Source: Burkholderiales bacterium RIFCSPHIGHO2_12_FULL_63_20 | GTDB taxonomy: Bacteria; Pseudomonadota; Gammaproteobacteria; Burkholderiales; Burkholderiaceae_C | Reading direction: 5' to 3' | Length of the DNA: 64,000 nucleotides | Assembly: GCA_001770775.1 (NCBI GenBank) | Contig: MESA01000034.1 | Span: 289,437-353,436 of the forward strand | Part shown: positions 52,361 to 60,998 of the stretch, in pieces | Numbering within the stretch: the first letter of the stretch is position 1 | Layout: each line of letters opens with the position of its first letter | Made by a program: the position numbers and the translations under genes | The notes under the pieces: generated by a model | The model's input: only the letters and a program-made list of their open reading frames with translations | Told to the model about the DNA's origin: nothing | Database searches by the model: none

Positions 52361-53692
52361 GTGGATTCAAACCAATCTTGGTTGCTGGTACGGGTCTCGT
52401 CCCGCATTGGCTATGCCAGTGTCGGCTCGTTGGCGGGTTGGGTGGTTGGGCACTACACCAGTTTCCCTGTCACTTTAGCGGTGGTGGGCTGTGCAGCAGC
52501 CTTGATCATCCAGTCGACGGTAGATACCTGGCGTGGGCAACTGCTGCTGGAGTGGCTGCGTGCGCCAGACATGACGCCTCCTTCAATCTCCAGCATCTGG
52601 GGGGAGATTGCTTATCGCGTGCAGCGTTTGCTGCAATTGCGAGAGCATGCGGTCGAACTGGAACGTGCCAGGTTGGCCGATTTTTTGTCGGCCATTGAGG
52701 TCTCGCCCAATGGCGTCATGTTGCTGGATGCGGCTGATCACATCAGTTGGGTGAGCGCCAGTGCCGCAAACCATTTCGGGCTTGATCCCCAGCGTGACCT
52801 GCAGCAGCGGGTGACCAACCTTATACGACAGCCCGCCTTTGTTCAGTACCTCAGCGCGGGCGACTTCCGGGATGGGGTGAAGTGCCCCATGACCACGGGT
52901 GCGCAAAGCTGGCTGCAGATCCACATCAAGCGATATGGCGATGGGCTCAAACTGGTCTTATCTCAGGACATCACCGAGCGTGAGCGGGCCGATCACATGC
53001 GCCGGGACTTCGTGGCGAACGTCTCCCACGAGATTCGCACGCCGCTGACGGTGCTCAGTGGTTTCATCGAAACCATGGGCTCCTTGCCTTTGACTGAGAT
53101 CGAGCGACAACGGGTCATTGGCCTGATGTCTCAGCAAGCCGAGCGCATGCAGACGCTGGTGGCAGATTTGCTGACCCTGGCTCAGATTGAAGGCAGCCCA
53201 AGCCCGGCGCCAGATCGGTGGTTGAGGGTGGATGAACTGATGCAGCGCATCGATAACGATCTTCGCGGTCTGTCGCGAGGGCGTCATCCCGTCACGGTGA
53301 CCATCGATTCACAGGACAAGTGCTGCGAAATCGCTGTGGTGGAGTCGGAGTGGCTGAGCGCGATGGGCAACCTGGTGTCCAACGCCGTGCGCTACACACC
53401 AGATGGGCAACCCATTGATGTGCGCTGGCAGATGCTGCGTGATGGTCGGGCCGAGTTCAGCGTAAAGGATGGCGGTGTGGGCATCGCGTCCGAACATATC
53501 CCTCGGTTGACCGAGCGCTTTTATCGTGCGGACAGCAGCCGGTCACGCAATACGGGCGGCACGGGCCTGGGCCTGTCGATCGTCAAGCACGTGGTACAGC
53601 GCCATGGCGGCGATTTCAAGGTGTCGAGCGAACTGGGGCGGGGCTCGACCTTCAGCCTGACACTGCCAGCGGTGCGTGTTCGCCTGGTCTGA
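52361..53692 (+). CDS. phoR: Phosphate sensor histidine kinase PhoR
   Basis: Membrane-bound kinase that phosphorylates PhoB when phosphate is scarce. The GTG at 52361 gives 443 residues. Two membrane segments near the N-terminus (GYASVGSLAGWVVG and PVTLAVVGCAAALII) are followed by a PAS domain (ADFLSAIEVSPNGVMLLDAA), the HisKA helix with H223 in VANVSHEIRTPLT and the ATPase domain (GNLVSNAVRYTPDG, GGVGIASEHIPRL, GGTGLGLSIV). The very short periplasmic loop fits a kinase that senses the Pst-PhoU complex rather than phosphate directly. Confidence 0.95.
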   Translation: MDSNQSWLLVRVSSRIGYASVGSLAGWVVGHYTSFPVTLAVVGCAAALIIQSTVDTWRGQLLLEWLRAPDMTPPSISSIWGEIAYRVQRLLQLREHAVELERARLADFLSAIEVSPNGVMLLDAADHISWVSASAANHFGLDPQRDLQQRVTNLIRQPAFVQYLSAGDFRDGVKCPMTTGAQSWLQIHIKRYGDGLKLVLSQDITERERADHMRRDFVANVSHEIRTPLTVLSGFIETMGSLPLTEIERQRVIGLMSQQAERMQTLVADLLTLAQIEGSPSPAPDRWLRVDELMQRIDNDLRGLSRGRHPVTVTIDSQDKCCEIAVVESEWLSAMGNLVSNAVRYTPDGQPIDVRWQMLRDGRAEFSVKDGGVGIASEHIPRLTERFYRADSSRSRNTGGTGLGLSIVKHVVQRHGGDFKVSSELGRGSTFSLTLPAVRVRLV

Positions 53693-53732
53693 GCGCATTT
53701 GCATGCCCGACATCAGGTTTGGGTTTGGGGCT

Positions 53733-55421
53733 TCAGCGGCGGTAGATCACGATCTGTTCGGAGTTGCGTGTGCGCTGGTTGTGCCTTGCCCGCGGTTGCC
53801 ATCCTTCGACCTTCGGTATGGCAGCACGCCCGGGCAGTTGAACAATGAGCACCTCGCAGTGACGCGCACCCTCTCCCGAGGTCGGCGCAAGGCCATCGAC
53901 CCGGTACTGACCAAAATACTCCAGTCCGGTCAACAACGCGACCGAGGCACGAGGGGCGCAGACCATCGTGTCGGGCGGCACATCTGGTCGCATGCGTTCA
54001 ACCAGGGCGCGGTAGCTGCGAGCTTGGTCCAGGATGGGCAGCCACAAGGTCATGAAGAGCAGCCAGCACAAGGCCACGCCGCCGGCAGGCAGCACCAGGC
54101 TCTTCCACAAGGCGTGAGACACCCGGGCCGTGCGCCAGCGCACCAGCCCCAGCCACAACAGCGTCCCGATCACGGCAGCGATGAGGGCAAGCCAGGAGAA
54201 ATCGGCCTGGGTACCTGGTACCAGCTTGGCGATTCGCTCTGCCGTTCGGGCGGGCGCGCCTGTGTGCAAAGCGACGTAGCCCAACCAGATCAGGATGCTG
54301 CACACGGTGAAGAAAAACACCGAGAACCAGTCTATGGCCGAGCCGAGGCTGCGCTGCAAGATGGGCAGGGCAAAGGCGGCCAGCACGGCCAGGGAGGGCA
54401 GGGCGGCGAGCAGGGCGCGTTCGTTGGCACCCATGCATAGCGAGGCCAGCAAACCGACCAGAGCTGTGAGCAAGGGGGCCGCAATGTGGCGGTGCGTGAC
54501 CTGTCGCCGCCAGTGCCAGATGGTCAGCACAGCCAGAGGCAGAGTGGGCCAGGTGAACCACACCAGCAGGCGCAGGAATTCACTCGGCGTGTCGGGCCAT
54601 GACAGGCGCCATGACCAGCCGGGCAGCCCCAGGGCAGACAAGCCACTTGCCAGGGCCATGGCGAGAGCCATGGAGGCCAGTACCCAGCGCAGGTACTGAC
54701 GAAGCTCGGCTTGACGCGAGAGCAGGCAGATCAAGCTGCCCGCCGCACCCAGCAACAGGGCCACAGCAGGGCTGCCGCTGGCCGCCATGACGGGCAGGCT
54801 CAGCAGCGCAGCCCAACGCGCCTTGACTGCTCGCGTCTCGGCCACGGCGAGGCCATAGAGGAAGAGTGTGCTGCCAGCCAGTTGCACCAGCTCCGGGGTC
54901 GTTTCATGACCCAGTTGCAGCAGCCCCAGGGAGGCAATCAAGGCCAGCACACCACCATCGGCCACGGCACGGGCGTAATCGGCTGGCGCCGCCTCGCCCC
55001 CGAAGGCCAGGGGCAGCGGTTGGGCGGCCTTGGTGCGTGCCAGGTGATAGGTGGCGTACCAGGTGAGCACCAGAATGATCGCCAGCAGCACAGCGAACGG
55101 CAGGCGGGCAGCCAAAGCGGGATCGACCCAAGGGCTCAGTACATTGATGAAGGCGCCGCCCAGCCAGTAAGGCAGCACCCCACCCGAGGTTGGCAGCACT
55201 CCCCCCACATTCGGATGCAGCCAGGGTGCTTGACCCAGCGCCAGGCTCCACATGTGGCCGAAGGAGGCGATGTCCTCGTTCTTCCAGGGATCACGTCCAA
55301 ACAGTCCGGGCAGCACGTAGGCGGCGCAGAACAGCAGCAAGGCCCAGCGCGGCAGTCGTTGCACCGCTTTCTGGGTGACCAGGGCAGGGGAGACGCGGGA
55401 TTCCTGAAGGCGAGCGTTCAT
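53733..55421 (-). CDS. GT-C-like polytopic membrane protein (possible glycosyltransferase)
   Basis: A 562-residue integral membrane protein with about ten to twelve hydrophobic segments, for example LPRWALLLFCAAYVLPGLFG, LPFAVLLAIILVLTWYATYH and LWLGLVRWRTARVS. After the first helix an acidic loop reads GRDPWKNEDIASFG (D44, E49, D50), reminiscent of the catalytic loop between helices 1 and 2 in ArnT/PMT-type GT-C glycosyltransferases. The C-terminal 100 residues form a soluble domain (RPDVPPDTMVCAPRASVALL, ending EQIVIYRR). The substrate is unknown, and the family assignment rests on topology and this motif only. It lies downstream of rpmE2 but behind a terminator. Confidence 0.6.
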   Translation of the reverse strand: MNARLQESRVSPALVTQKAVQRLPRWALLLFCAAYVLPGLFGRDPWKNEDIASFGHMWSLALGQAPWLHPNVGGVLPTSGGVLPYWLGGAFINVLSPWVDPALAARLPFAVLLAIILVLTWYATYHLARTKAAQPLPLAFGGEAAPADYARAVADGGVLALIASLGLLQLGHETTPELVQLAGSTLFLYGLAVAETRAVKARWAALLSLPVMAASGSPAVALLLGAAGSLICLLSRQAELRQYLRWVLASMALAMALASGLSALGLPGWSWRLSWPDTPSEFLRLLVWFTWPTLPLAVLTIWHWRRQVTHRHIAAPLLTALVGLLASLCMGANERALLAALPSLAVLAAFALPILQRSLGSAIDWFSVFFFTVCSILIWLGYVALHTGAPARTAERIAKLVPGTQADFSWLALIAAVIGTLLWLGLVRWRTARVSHALWKSLVLPAGGVALCWLLFMTLWLPILDQARSYRALVERMRPDVPPDTMVCAPRASVALLTGLEYFGQYRVDGLAPTSGEGARHCEVLIVQLPGRAAIPKVEGWQPRARHNQRTRNSEQIVIYRR

Positions 55422-55450
55422 GCGGTGCGGGCGGAAGCAAGGCAGAAATG

Positions 55451-55477
55451 AAAAAGGGCAGCCGGAGCCACCCTTTT
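55451..55477 (-). terminator. Intrinsic terminator downstream of rpmE2
   Basis: On the minus strand AAAAGGG pairs with CCCTTTT, with an inner GC/GC pair around TCCG, followed by a run of five T. It lies 47 bases after the rpmE2 stop and just before the GT-C-like gene, which therefore probably has its own promoter. Confidence 0.85.
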
Positions 55478-55523
55478 GAGTATCGCGGAAACGGGCGCAG
55501 CGTGAGCAGGCCCGAATACCGAA

Positions 55524-55781
55524 TTACTTGCGGAACTGCGCAAACTTGTTGCGGAACTTTTCGACGCGGCCACCCAGGGTGTCCACGCTCTTTTGCTGGC
55601 CCGTGTAGAAGGCGTGCGATTCGGAAGAGGTTTCCAGCTTGAACAGGGGCAGTTCACGACCGTCTTCCAGCTTGATGCTTTCCTTGGTAGGAGCGCACGA
55701 GCGGGTGACAAATTGGAAGCCGTTGGACTGGTCAACGAAGACGACGTCGCGGTAGTTGGGGTGAATACCTTGCTTAGGCAT
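55524..55781 (-). CDS. rpmE2: Ribosomal protein bL31, type B
   Basis: Large-subunit ribosomal protein of the zinc-independent paralogue class. The 85 residues start [20 protein letters not shown] and contain [19 protein letters not shown], where the CXXC pair of zinc-binding L31 is missing (one cysteine only), and the terminal [12 protein letters not shown]. The ATG at 55781 is the family start. A perfect hairpin (55818-55834, CCAGGCA/TGCCTGG) lies in its leader. It follows rho on the same strand. Confidence 0.95.
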   Translation of the reverse strand: MPKQGIHPNYRDVVFVDQSNGFQFVTRSCAPTKESIKLEDGRELPLFKLETSSESHAFYTGQQKSVDTLGGRVEKFRNKFAQFRK

Positions 55782-55817
55782 AGGGGAACCTCTTGCTGTT
55801 TGCATCATCGGTAGCCA

Positions 55818-55834
55818 CCAGGCACCATGCCTGG
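55818..55834 (-). promoter_or_regulatory. Hairpin in the rpmE2 leader
   Basis: CCAGGCA (55818-55824) pairs perfectly with TGCCTGG (55828-55834) around a 3-base loop, 37-53 bases before the rpmE2 start codon. It has no T run. It might serve regulation of rpmE2, but nothing in the sequence proves this. Confidence 0.4.
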
Positions 55835-55852
55835 CACTTTCCGACAGCCGGA

Positions 55853-55875
55853 AAACCCGAGATTATAACGGGTTT
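55853..55875 (-). terminator. Hairpin between rho and rpmE2
   Basis: AAACCCG (55853-55859) pairs with CGGGTTT (55869-55875) around a 9-base A/T-rich loop, starting 10 bases after the rho stop. On the minus strand TTCC follows, so it is a weak terminator; the loop itself contains TATAAT on the minus strand, which could also be a promoter element for rpmE2. Confidence 0.5.
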
Positions 55876-55884
55876 CGGGGTGGA

Positions 55885-57150
55885 TTAGCCACCACGCCTC
55901 ATCATGTCGAAGAAGTCGTGGTTGTTTTTGGTGGAGCGCATTTTGTCGAGCACGAACTCCATCGCCTCAATCTCGTCCATCGGGTAGAGCAGCTTGCGCA
56001 AGATCCAGCTCTTTTGCAGGATTTCGGCCTTGAGCAGCAGTTCTTCGCGACGGGTGCCCGACTTGTTGATCAAGATGGAAGGGTAGACGCGCTTTTCGGC
56101 CATGCGACGATCCAGGTGGATTTCGCAGTTGCCGGTGCCCTTGAACTCTTCGTAGATCACTTCGTCCATGCGGCTGCCGGTGTCGACCAGCGCGGTGCCG
56201 ATGATGGTGAGCGAGCCACCTTCTTCGATGTTGCGCGCGGCGCCAAAAAAGCGCTTGGGACGTTGCAGGGCGTTGGAGTCCACACCGCCCGACAGCACCT
56301 TGCCCGACGAGGGCAGCACGTTGTTGTAGGCGCGGGCCAGACGGGTGATCGAGTCCAGCAGGATGACCACGTCCTTGCCCAGTTCGACCAGGCGCTTGGC
56401 GCGTTCGATCACCATTTCGGCGACCTGAACGTGGCGCTGAGCGGGTTCGTCAAACGTGGAGCTGATGACCTCACCGCGCACGGTGCGCTGCATTTCGGTC
56501 ACTTCTTCAGGGCGCTCGTCCACCAGCAGCACGATCAGGTGCACGTCTGGGTGGTTGGCGACCAGGGCGTGAGCCAAGCTCTTGAGCAACACGGTCTTGC
56601 CGCTCTTGGGCGGGGCGACGATCAGGGCGCGCTGACCTTTGCCGATGGGGGCGATCAGGTCGATGATGCGGCTGCTGACGTTGTCGTCGCTGCGCAGGCC
56701 GTCGCTCTCAAGCTTGAACTGCTCTGTCGGGAACAGTGGCGTGAGGTTCTCGAACATCAACTTGTTCTTGTTGACCTCGGGCGACATGCCGTTGACGCGG
56801 TCGACCTTGACCAGGGCAAAGTAGCGCTCACCATCTTTGGGCACGCGCACTTCGCCTTCGATCAGGTCGCCGGTGTGCAGGTTGAAGCGGCGCACCTGGC
56901 TGGGCGACAGGTAGATGTCGTCCGTGCTGGCCAGGAAGCTCATGTCGAGGGCGCGCAGGAAGCCGAAGCCGTCAGGCAACACTTCGAGGACGCCATCGCC
57001 AAAGACCTGTTCGCCGGCCTTGGCGCGCTTTTTCATGATGGCAAACATCAACTCCTGCTTGCGCATGCGAGCGATGTTTTCGATTTCAAGACCTTCTGCC
57101 ATCTCGACCAATTTGGAGATGTGCAGCGCCTTCAGTTCTGACAGATGCAT
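55885..57150 (-). CDS. rho: Transcription termination factor Rho
   Basis: Hexameric RNA helicase that terminates untranslated transcripts. The 421 residues include the N-terminal helical domain ([20 protein letters not shown]), the cold-shock-like RNA-binding domain ([20 protein letters not shown]) and the RecA-type motor with Walker A ([12 protein letters not shown]), [15 protein letters not shown] and the Q-loop/R-loop region ([20 protein letters not shown]). The length is typical for betaproteobacteria. It has a long leader of about 235 bases and a likely own promoter overlapping the trxA stop, consistent with known autoregulation of rho. Confidence 0.97.
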   Translation of the reverse strand: MHLSELKALHISKLVEMAEGLEIENIARMRKQELMFAIMKKRAKAGEQVFGDGVLEVLPDGFGFLRALDMSFLASTDDIYLSPSQVRRFNLHTGDLIEGEVRVPKDGERYFALVKVDRVNGMSPEVNKNKLMFENLTPLFPTEQFKLESDGLRSDDNVSSRIIDLIAPIGKGQRALIVAPPKSGKTVLLKSLAHALVANHPDVHLIVLLVDERPEEVTEMQRTVRGEVISSTFDEPAQRHVQVAEMVIERAKRLVELGKDVVILLDSITRLARAYNNVLPSSGKVLSGGVDSNALQRPKRFFGAARNIEEGGSLTIIGTALVDTGSRMDEVIYEEFKGTGNCEIHLDRRMAEKRVYPSILINKSGTRREELLLKAEILQKSWILRKLLYPMDEIEAMEFVLDKMRSTKNNHDFFDMMRRGG

Positions 57151-57385
57151 GTAGGGGTACCCTGAACGGAACCCGCAGGCACCTCAACGTTGCAGCAACG
57201 TCGGGCCGAGCAGGTGAAAAACGCGTGGGTGAAAGGATGGATTGAGGCGAACGCCTCGGCTCGCTCGGGTGACCGGATTCGGGCGGGTGAGGGTGACTCA
57301 CGCTCCGGGACCTGCACCCACACTGCCGGCTGGGACACCGGTCAGGCAGACGAACACCGACTGCGGTCAGGCAGCCGGTGAGCAC

Positions 57386-57415
57386 ATTATAGGGACGAAA
57401 TGCCCCCAAGTATCA
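57386..57415 (-). promoter_or_regulatory. Probable rho promoter overlapping the trxA stop codon
   Basis: On the minus strand a perfect -10 box TATAAT (57386-57391) is preceded by TGATAC (57410-57415) at 18 bases. It would produce a rho leader of about 230 bases. The -35 match is moderate. Confidence 0.6.
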
Positions 57416-57742
57416 CAGGTTGCCGTCGATGAAGGCGGTGAGCTGTGCCTTGGACAGGGCGCCGACCTTGGTGGCGGCCAGTTGGCCGCCCTTGAAGATC
57501 ATCAGCGTGGGGATGCCGCGGATGCCGAACTTGGCGGGCACGTCACGGTTCTGGTCGACGTTCATCTTGGCCACGTTCAGGCGACCGGCGTAGTCCTTGG
57601 CGACTTCGTCGAGGATGGGGGCGATCATCTTGCAGGGGCCACACCATTCGGCCCAGTAGTCCACGAGCACGGGCTGGGTCGATTGCAGCACGTCTGCGTC
57701 GAAGGATGCGTCGGAAATGTGTTTGATCAGGTCGCTGCTCAT
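57413..57742 (-). CDS. trxA: Thioredoxin 1
   Basis: General cytosolic disulfide reductase. The 109 residues contain the active-site motif [10 protein letters not shown] with C34 and C37, the cis-proline loop [14 protein letters not shown] and the standard thioredoxin fold. The ATG at 57742 follows an AAGGA site. A terminator-like hairpin with a T run lies 24-57 bases upstream in its leader, and rho follows 262 bases downstream on the same strand. The trxA-rho neighbourhood is common in proteobacteria. Confidence 0.96.
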   Translation of the reverse strand: MSSDLIKHISDASFDADVLQSTQPVLVDYWAEWCGPCKMIAPILDEVAKDYAGRLNVAKMNVDQNRDVPAKFGIRGIPTLMIFKGGQLAATKVGALSKAQLTAFIDGNL

Positions 57743-57765
57743 GAAACTGTCCTTGAGGGTGCAGG

Positions 57766-57799
57766 AAAAAGGAGCGAGCCAAAGCCTTGACATCGCTCC
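57766..57799 (-). terminator. Terminator-like hairpin in the trxA leader
   Basis: On the minus strand GGAGCGA (57793-57799) and TCGCTCC (57771-57777) form a 7-base-pair stem with a 15-base loop, followed immediately by TTTTTCC (57764-57770). It has the form of an intrinsic terminator reading towards trxA. The only upstream sequence on this strand is the intergenic region, so it looks like a leader attenuator or the end of an unseen short transcript. Confidence 0.6.
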
Positions 57800-58019
57800 T
57801 GTCCAGATATGTGAAGATTTTGACACAGAAGAGGTCGATGTCAGGGTCTGACCTGAGAGACCTTGTCGATGGCCTCCATAGCCACAAACTGTTGCGCAAC
57901 GGTCGCAGTCATCCGCTGAAATGGGGAGTTTCTGCCCCCTACGCTAAAGTATCAACTTGTATGAATTTGTCGTGAAATGGAGGGGCTGCTGTCTTTCTGA
58001 CGCGGCCGCTCCCTTTTCG

Positions 58020-59792
58020 ATGACGCACTCCATGACGCGTGCTACGCCCACACCTTCTGCGGCCCCACGGTATTTCGGGCGTTTCGAGTTGCGTCAGCAG
58101 CTCGGACGGTCAAGTGCGTCTCAGATGTGGGTGGTGCTCGACAGTCACCTCCAGCAGGAGTCAACACTGTGTGTGCCGCGGGTGCAGCCTCTTAGTGAGG
58201 CTGAGCGCGAGGTGTGGATGCAAGACGTGCAACTGGGCGCGCGCTTGAAGCACCCACATCTGGCGCAGGTGCTGGAGGTGGGCGTTCACGAGGGCTGGCC
58301 TTTTGTCATTCTGGAGCGGGGCGATCTGCTCACGCTCGGTGAACGGTTGGCTGAGGGGGCACCACTGACCGCGCAAGAAGCGGCGGGCATCGTGGTGGAT
58401 GTGCTGGATGGTTTGGCCTACGCCCATGAGGCGGGGTTGGTGCACCAGGACATTGGACTGCACAGCGTGCTGCTGGACCGTTCTGGGCGTGCTCGTCTGG
58501 CCGCCTTGGGCGTGGGCTTGCGGGCCGGTGCAGCCGGTCAACCCCGTAGACCGCTTCTGGATTTGTATGGGTTGCGCCTGGCGTGCGAGCGGGACGTGTT
58601 GATGGTCGGCCTGTTGCTGCATCGGCTGTTGGCCAATCAGCCCGCCCTGGACGAGCCGGATCTGGGCAACGCGGTCGTGCGCGTGGGCAACGAGATCGTG
58701 CGTCTTCCCTGGAGCACGCCCCAAGCGGTACCAGACCCTTTGCGTGCGATCGCCAATCGCGCCACGGACCGCCAGCAACGCCAGCGTTACCTCAGTGCGC
58801 GTACGCTGTTGAGCGCCCTGCAGCGTTGGATCAAGACGCATGCCGAGGACTCTGGTGGTCCGCTGGTCTTGTTGTTGGACCGTCTTAACACCGTTGGCAC
58901 GCTGCCTGGGCGCCCCGGCACCGAGCGGGCGCTGGTGTCCACGCTGTCAGTCGAGACCTTGCGCGTGGACGACCTGGTCGAGGTGGTGTTGAAGAACCCG
59001 GCCATGGCCTGGGAAATGCTGCGCTCCGTCAACACGGCTTCGTTCCAGAGCCCGGGGGGGGGCGAAGGTGTGACCACCTTGTCGCGGGCGGTCGTGATGC
59101 TCGGTCAGCAGGGCATTCGCCGGGTGGCGTCGAGCATCCGTGCCTGGCCCGGTGCGCTGGCCGCGCAGGCCAGCCTGAATCCGGACGAGGGGAGTATGGC
59201 CGTGTCTGTGCTGGCCAGCGAGTTGCGGCGTCACTGCATTGCCGGGCACGTTGCCCGCTTGATGGCACCATTTTCCATTCAGGACGAAGAGGCGGCGCTG
59301 GCGGCGATGGCGCAGTCCCTGGGTTCGGTCCTGATTGCTTACCACTTTCCCGATGAGGCTGCGCAGATCATCCGGCTGATGCAAGAGCTGCCCGCCAACG
59401 AGCCCGAAGGTCGGCCGACACCCGGCATGCAGCCAGAGGGAGCGGTGAGCGCCGTGCTGGGCGTGGAGATGGACGAGTTGACGGTAGCCGTGCTGCGCCA
59501 TTGGGGGCTGGACGAACGCTTGCTGGCGGCTGCGCGGCCGTTGAGCCGCAGCAACCCGGTGCGCAGGCCTGCCACGCGTGAGGAAACCTTGCGCACCGTC
59601 GCCAGTCTGGCCAATGAGATGGCAGCGACCGTGCTGTTGGAGGTGGAGAAGCAGCCCTCAGCCGTGCATCAGGTGTACATGCGCTACACGCGGGCACTGG
59701 ACCTGACACCGAAGGAGTGCATTCAGACGCTGGATCTGGCCACCCGCCTGGTGGATGGCCGGCGGCGTCCGGAGCCGGTCAACCCAGTTTGA
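58020..59792 (+). CDS. Degenerate protein kinase fused to an HDOD domain
   Basis: A 590-residue cytosolic protein in two parts. Residues about 17-275 follow the protein-kinase outline: a glycine-loop remnant ([13 protein letters not shown]), a helix C region, and a catalytic-loop remnant ([15 protein letters not shown]). The residues needed for phosphotransfer are largely missing: R54 replaces the beta-3 lysine, G146 and S149 replace the catalytic-loop Lys and Asn, and the DFG motif reads A-L-G (162-164). Residues about 300-550 form an HDOD domain ([35 protein letters not shown]). It is therefore probably a signal-binding scaffold. The ATG at 58020 is preferred, although no clear ribosome-binding site is seen. 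It diverges from trxA, and its 3' end overlaps pyrD by 14 bases. Confidence 0.8.
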   Translation: MTHSMTRATPTPSAAPRYFGRFELRQQLGRSSASQMWVVLDSHLQQESTLCVPRVQPLSEAEREVWMQDVQLGARLKHPHLAQVLEVGVHEGWPFVILERGDLLTLGERLAEGAPLTAQEAAGIVVDVLDGLAYAHEAGLVHQDIGLHSVLLDRSGRARLAALGVGLRAGAAGQPRRPLLDLYGLRLACERDVLMVGLLLHRLLANQPALDEPDLGNAVVRVGNEIVRLPWSTPQAVPDPLRAIANRATDRQQRQRYLSARTLLSALQRWIKTHAEDSGGPLVLLLDRLNTVGTLPGRPGTERALVSTLSVETLRVDDLVEVVLKNPAMAWEMLRSVNTASFQSPGGGEGVTTLSRAVVMLGQQGIRRVASSIRAWPGALAAQASLNPDEGSMAVSVLASELRRHCIAGHVARLMAPFSIQDEEAALAAMAQSLGSVLIAYHFPDEAAQIIRLMQELPANEPEGRPTPGMQPEGAVSAVLGVEMDELTVAVLRHWGLDERLLAAARPLSRSNPVRRPATREETLRTVASLANEMAATVLLEVEKQPSAVHQVYMRYTRALDLTPKECIQTLDLATRLVDGRRRPEPVNPV

Positions 59793-60816
59793 GGGCCTGG
59801 GCGCAGGCCTTGACCAGTTCGGGGCCCTGGTAGATCAGGCCGGTGTAGATCTGGACAAGGTCGGCGCCAGCGTCGCACTTGGAGCGTGCATCGGCGGCAC
59901 TCATGACCCCCCCCACTCCGATGATGGGGTAGCGCGGGCCCAGGGCGGCACGCAGCTGACGGATCACCTGGTTGCTGGCCTCCAGCACGGGCGCGCCACT
60001 CAAGCCGCCCGTTTCTTCGGCGTGGGGCAGGCCCTTGACGGCCTCGCGCGAGATCGTGGTGTTGGTGGCGATGACGCCGTCGATCTCGTTCTTCTGCAGC
60101 GTGGCCGCAATCACGCCCACCTGGGTCTCGTCCAGGTCAGGGGCGATCTTCACGAACATGGGCACGGTGCGGCCATGGCGCTTGATGAGGTCCTGGCGGC
60201 GCTCTTGAAGCTGGGCCAGCAGGGCGTCGAGGGCCTCGTCGCTTTGCAGCGCGCGCAGGTTCTTGGTGTTGGGCGACGAGATGTTGACCGTGACGTAGTC
60301 CGCGTGCGGGTACACGCCTTCCAGGCAGATCAGGTAGTCATCGACCGCATTTTCAATGGGGGTGACGGCGTTCTTGCCAATGTTCAGGCCCAGGATGCCG
60401 CCGTTCTGGCGAAAGCGCGCGCGCTTGACGTTGGTCAGGAAGGCGTCGAGCCCGTCGTTGTTGAAGCCGAGGCGGTTGATGAGCGCGTTGGCCTCGGGCA
60501 GGCGGAACATGCGCGGCTTGGGGTTGCCGGGCTGGGCCTTGGGCGTGACGGTGCCCACTTCCACAAAGCCGAAGCCCATGGCGCCCAGGCCATCGATGAC
60601 GCGGCCGTTCTTGTCCAGACCTGCGGCCATGCCCACCCGGTTGGGAAAGGTGATGCCAGCGATTTCGACCGGGTCACTGACCCGCTCGGCGCCCCACAGG
60701 CAGGCGAGGGGAGTGTTCTGAAAACGGGCCAGACCAGCCATGGTCAGCTCGTGCGCGGCCTCCGGGTCCATTTTGAACAGCACGGATTTCGGCAGGGAGT
60801 AGGGAAGTAAGGCCAT
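59779..60816 (-). CDS. pyrD: Dihydroorotate dehydrogenase (quinone), class 2
   Basis: Membrane-associated flavoenzyme of pyrimidine synthesis that oxidises dihydroorotate with quinone as acceptor. The 345 residues begin with an amphipathic helix region ([19 protein letters not shown]) typical of class 2, then the FMN barrel with [35 protein letters not shown] and [14 protein letters not shown], which carries the catalytic serine. [12 protein letters not shown] is the phosphate-binding loop. The ATG at 60816 is used; a GTG lies 21 bases upstream. It overlaps the convergent kinase-HDOD gene by 14 bases and diverges from tex. Confidence 0.96.
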   Translation of the reverse strand: MALLPYSLPKSVLFKMDPEAAHELTMAGLARFQNTPLACLWGAERVSDPVEIAGITFPNRVGMAAGLDKNGRVIDGLGAMGFGFVEVGTVTPKAQPGNPKPRMFRLPEANALINRLGFNNDGLDAFLTNVKRARFRQNGGILGLNIGKNAVTPIENAVDDYLICLEGVYPHADYVTVNISSPNTKNLRALQSDEALDALLAQLQERRQDLIKRHGRTVPMFVKIAPDLDETQVGVIAATLQKNEIDGVIATNTTISREAVKGLPHAEETGGLSGAPVLEASNQVIRQLRAALGPRYPIIGVGGVMSAADARSKCDAGADLVQIYTGLIYQGPELVKACAQALKLG

Positions 60817-60998
60817 GAGGTGGCAGCAAGGGCACACGTGTCAAACAAGCCGCTATTGTCCCCGATCTCGGGGCAGGGGTCGCCATGAGCCTGGATTGTC
60901 GTGGGTGGGGCGGTCGGTATGGCAAACTGCGCCCCCTGAACCAGGGCAGGGCGTGAGCGTTGTTGGCCATGCGCACCTGCCCGTGTGAGCGTTTCTGA

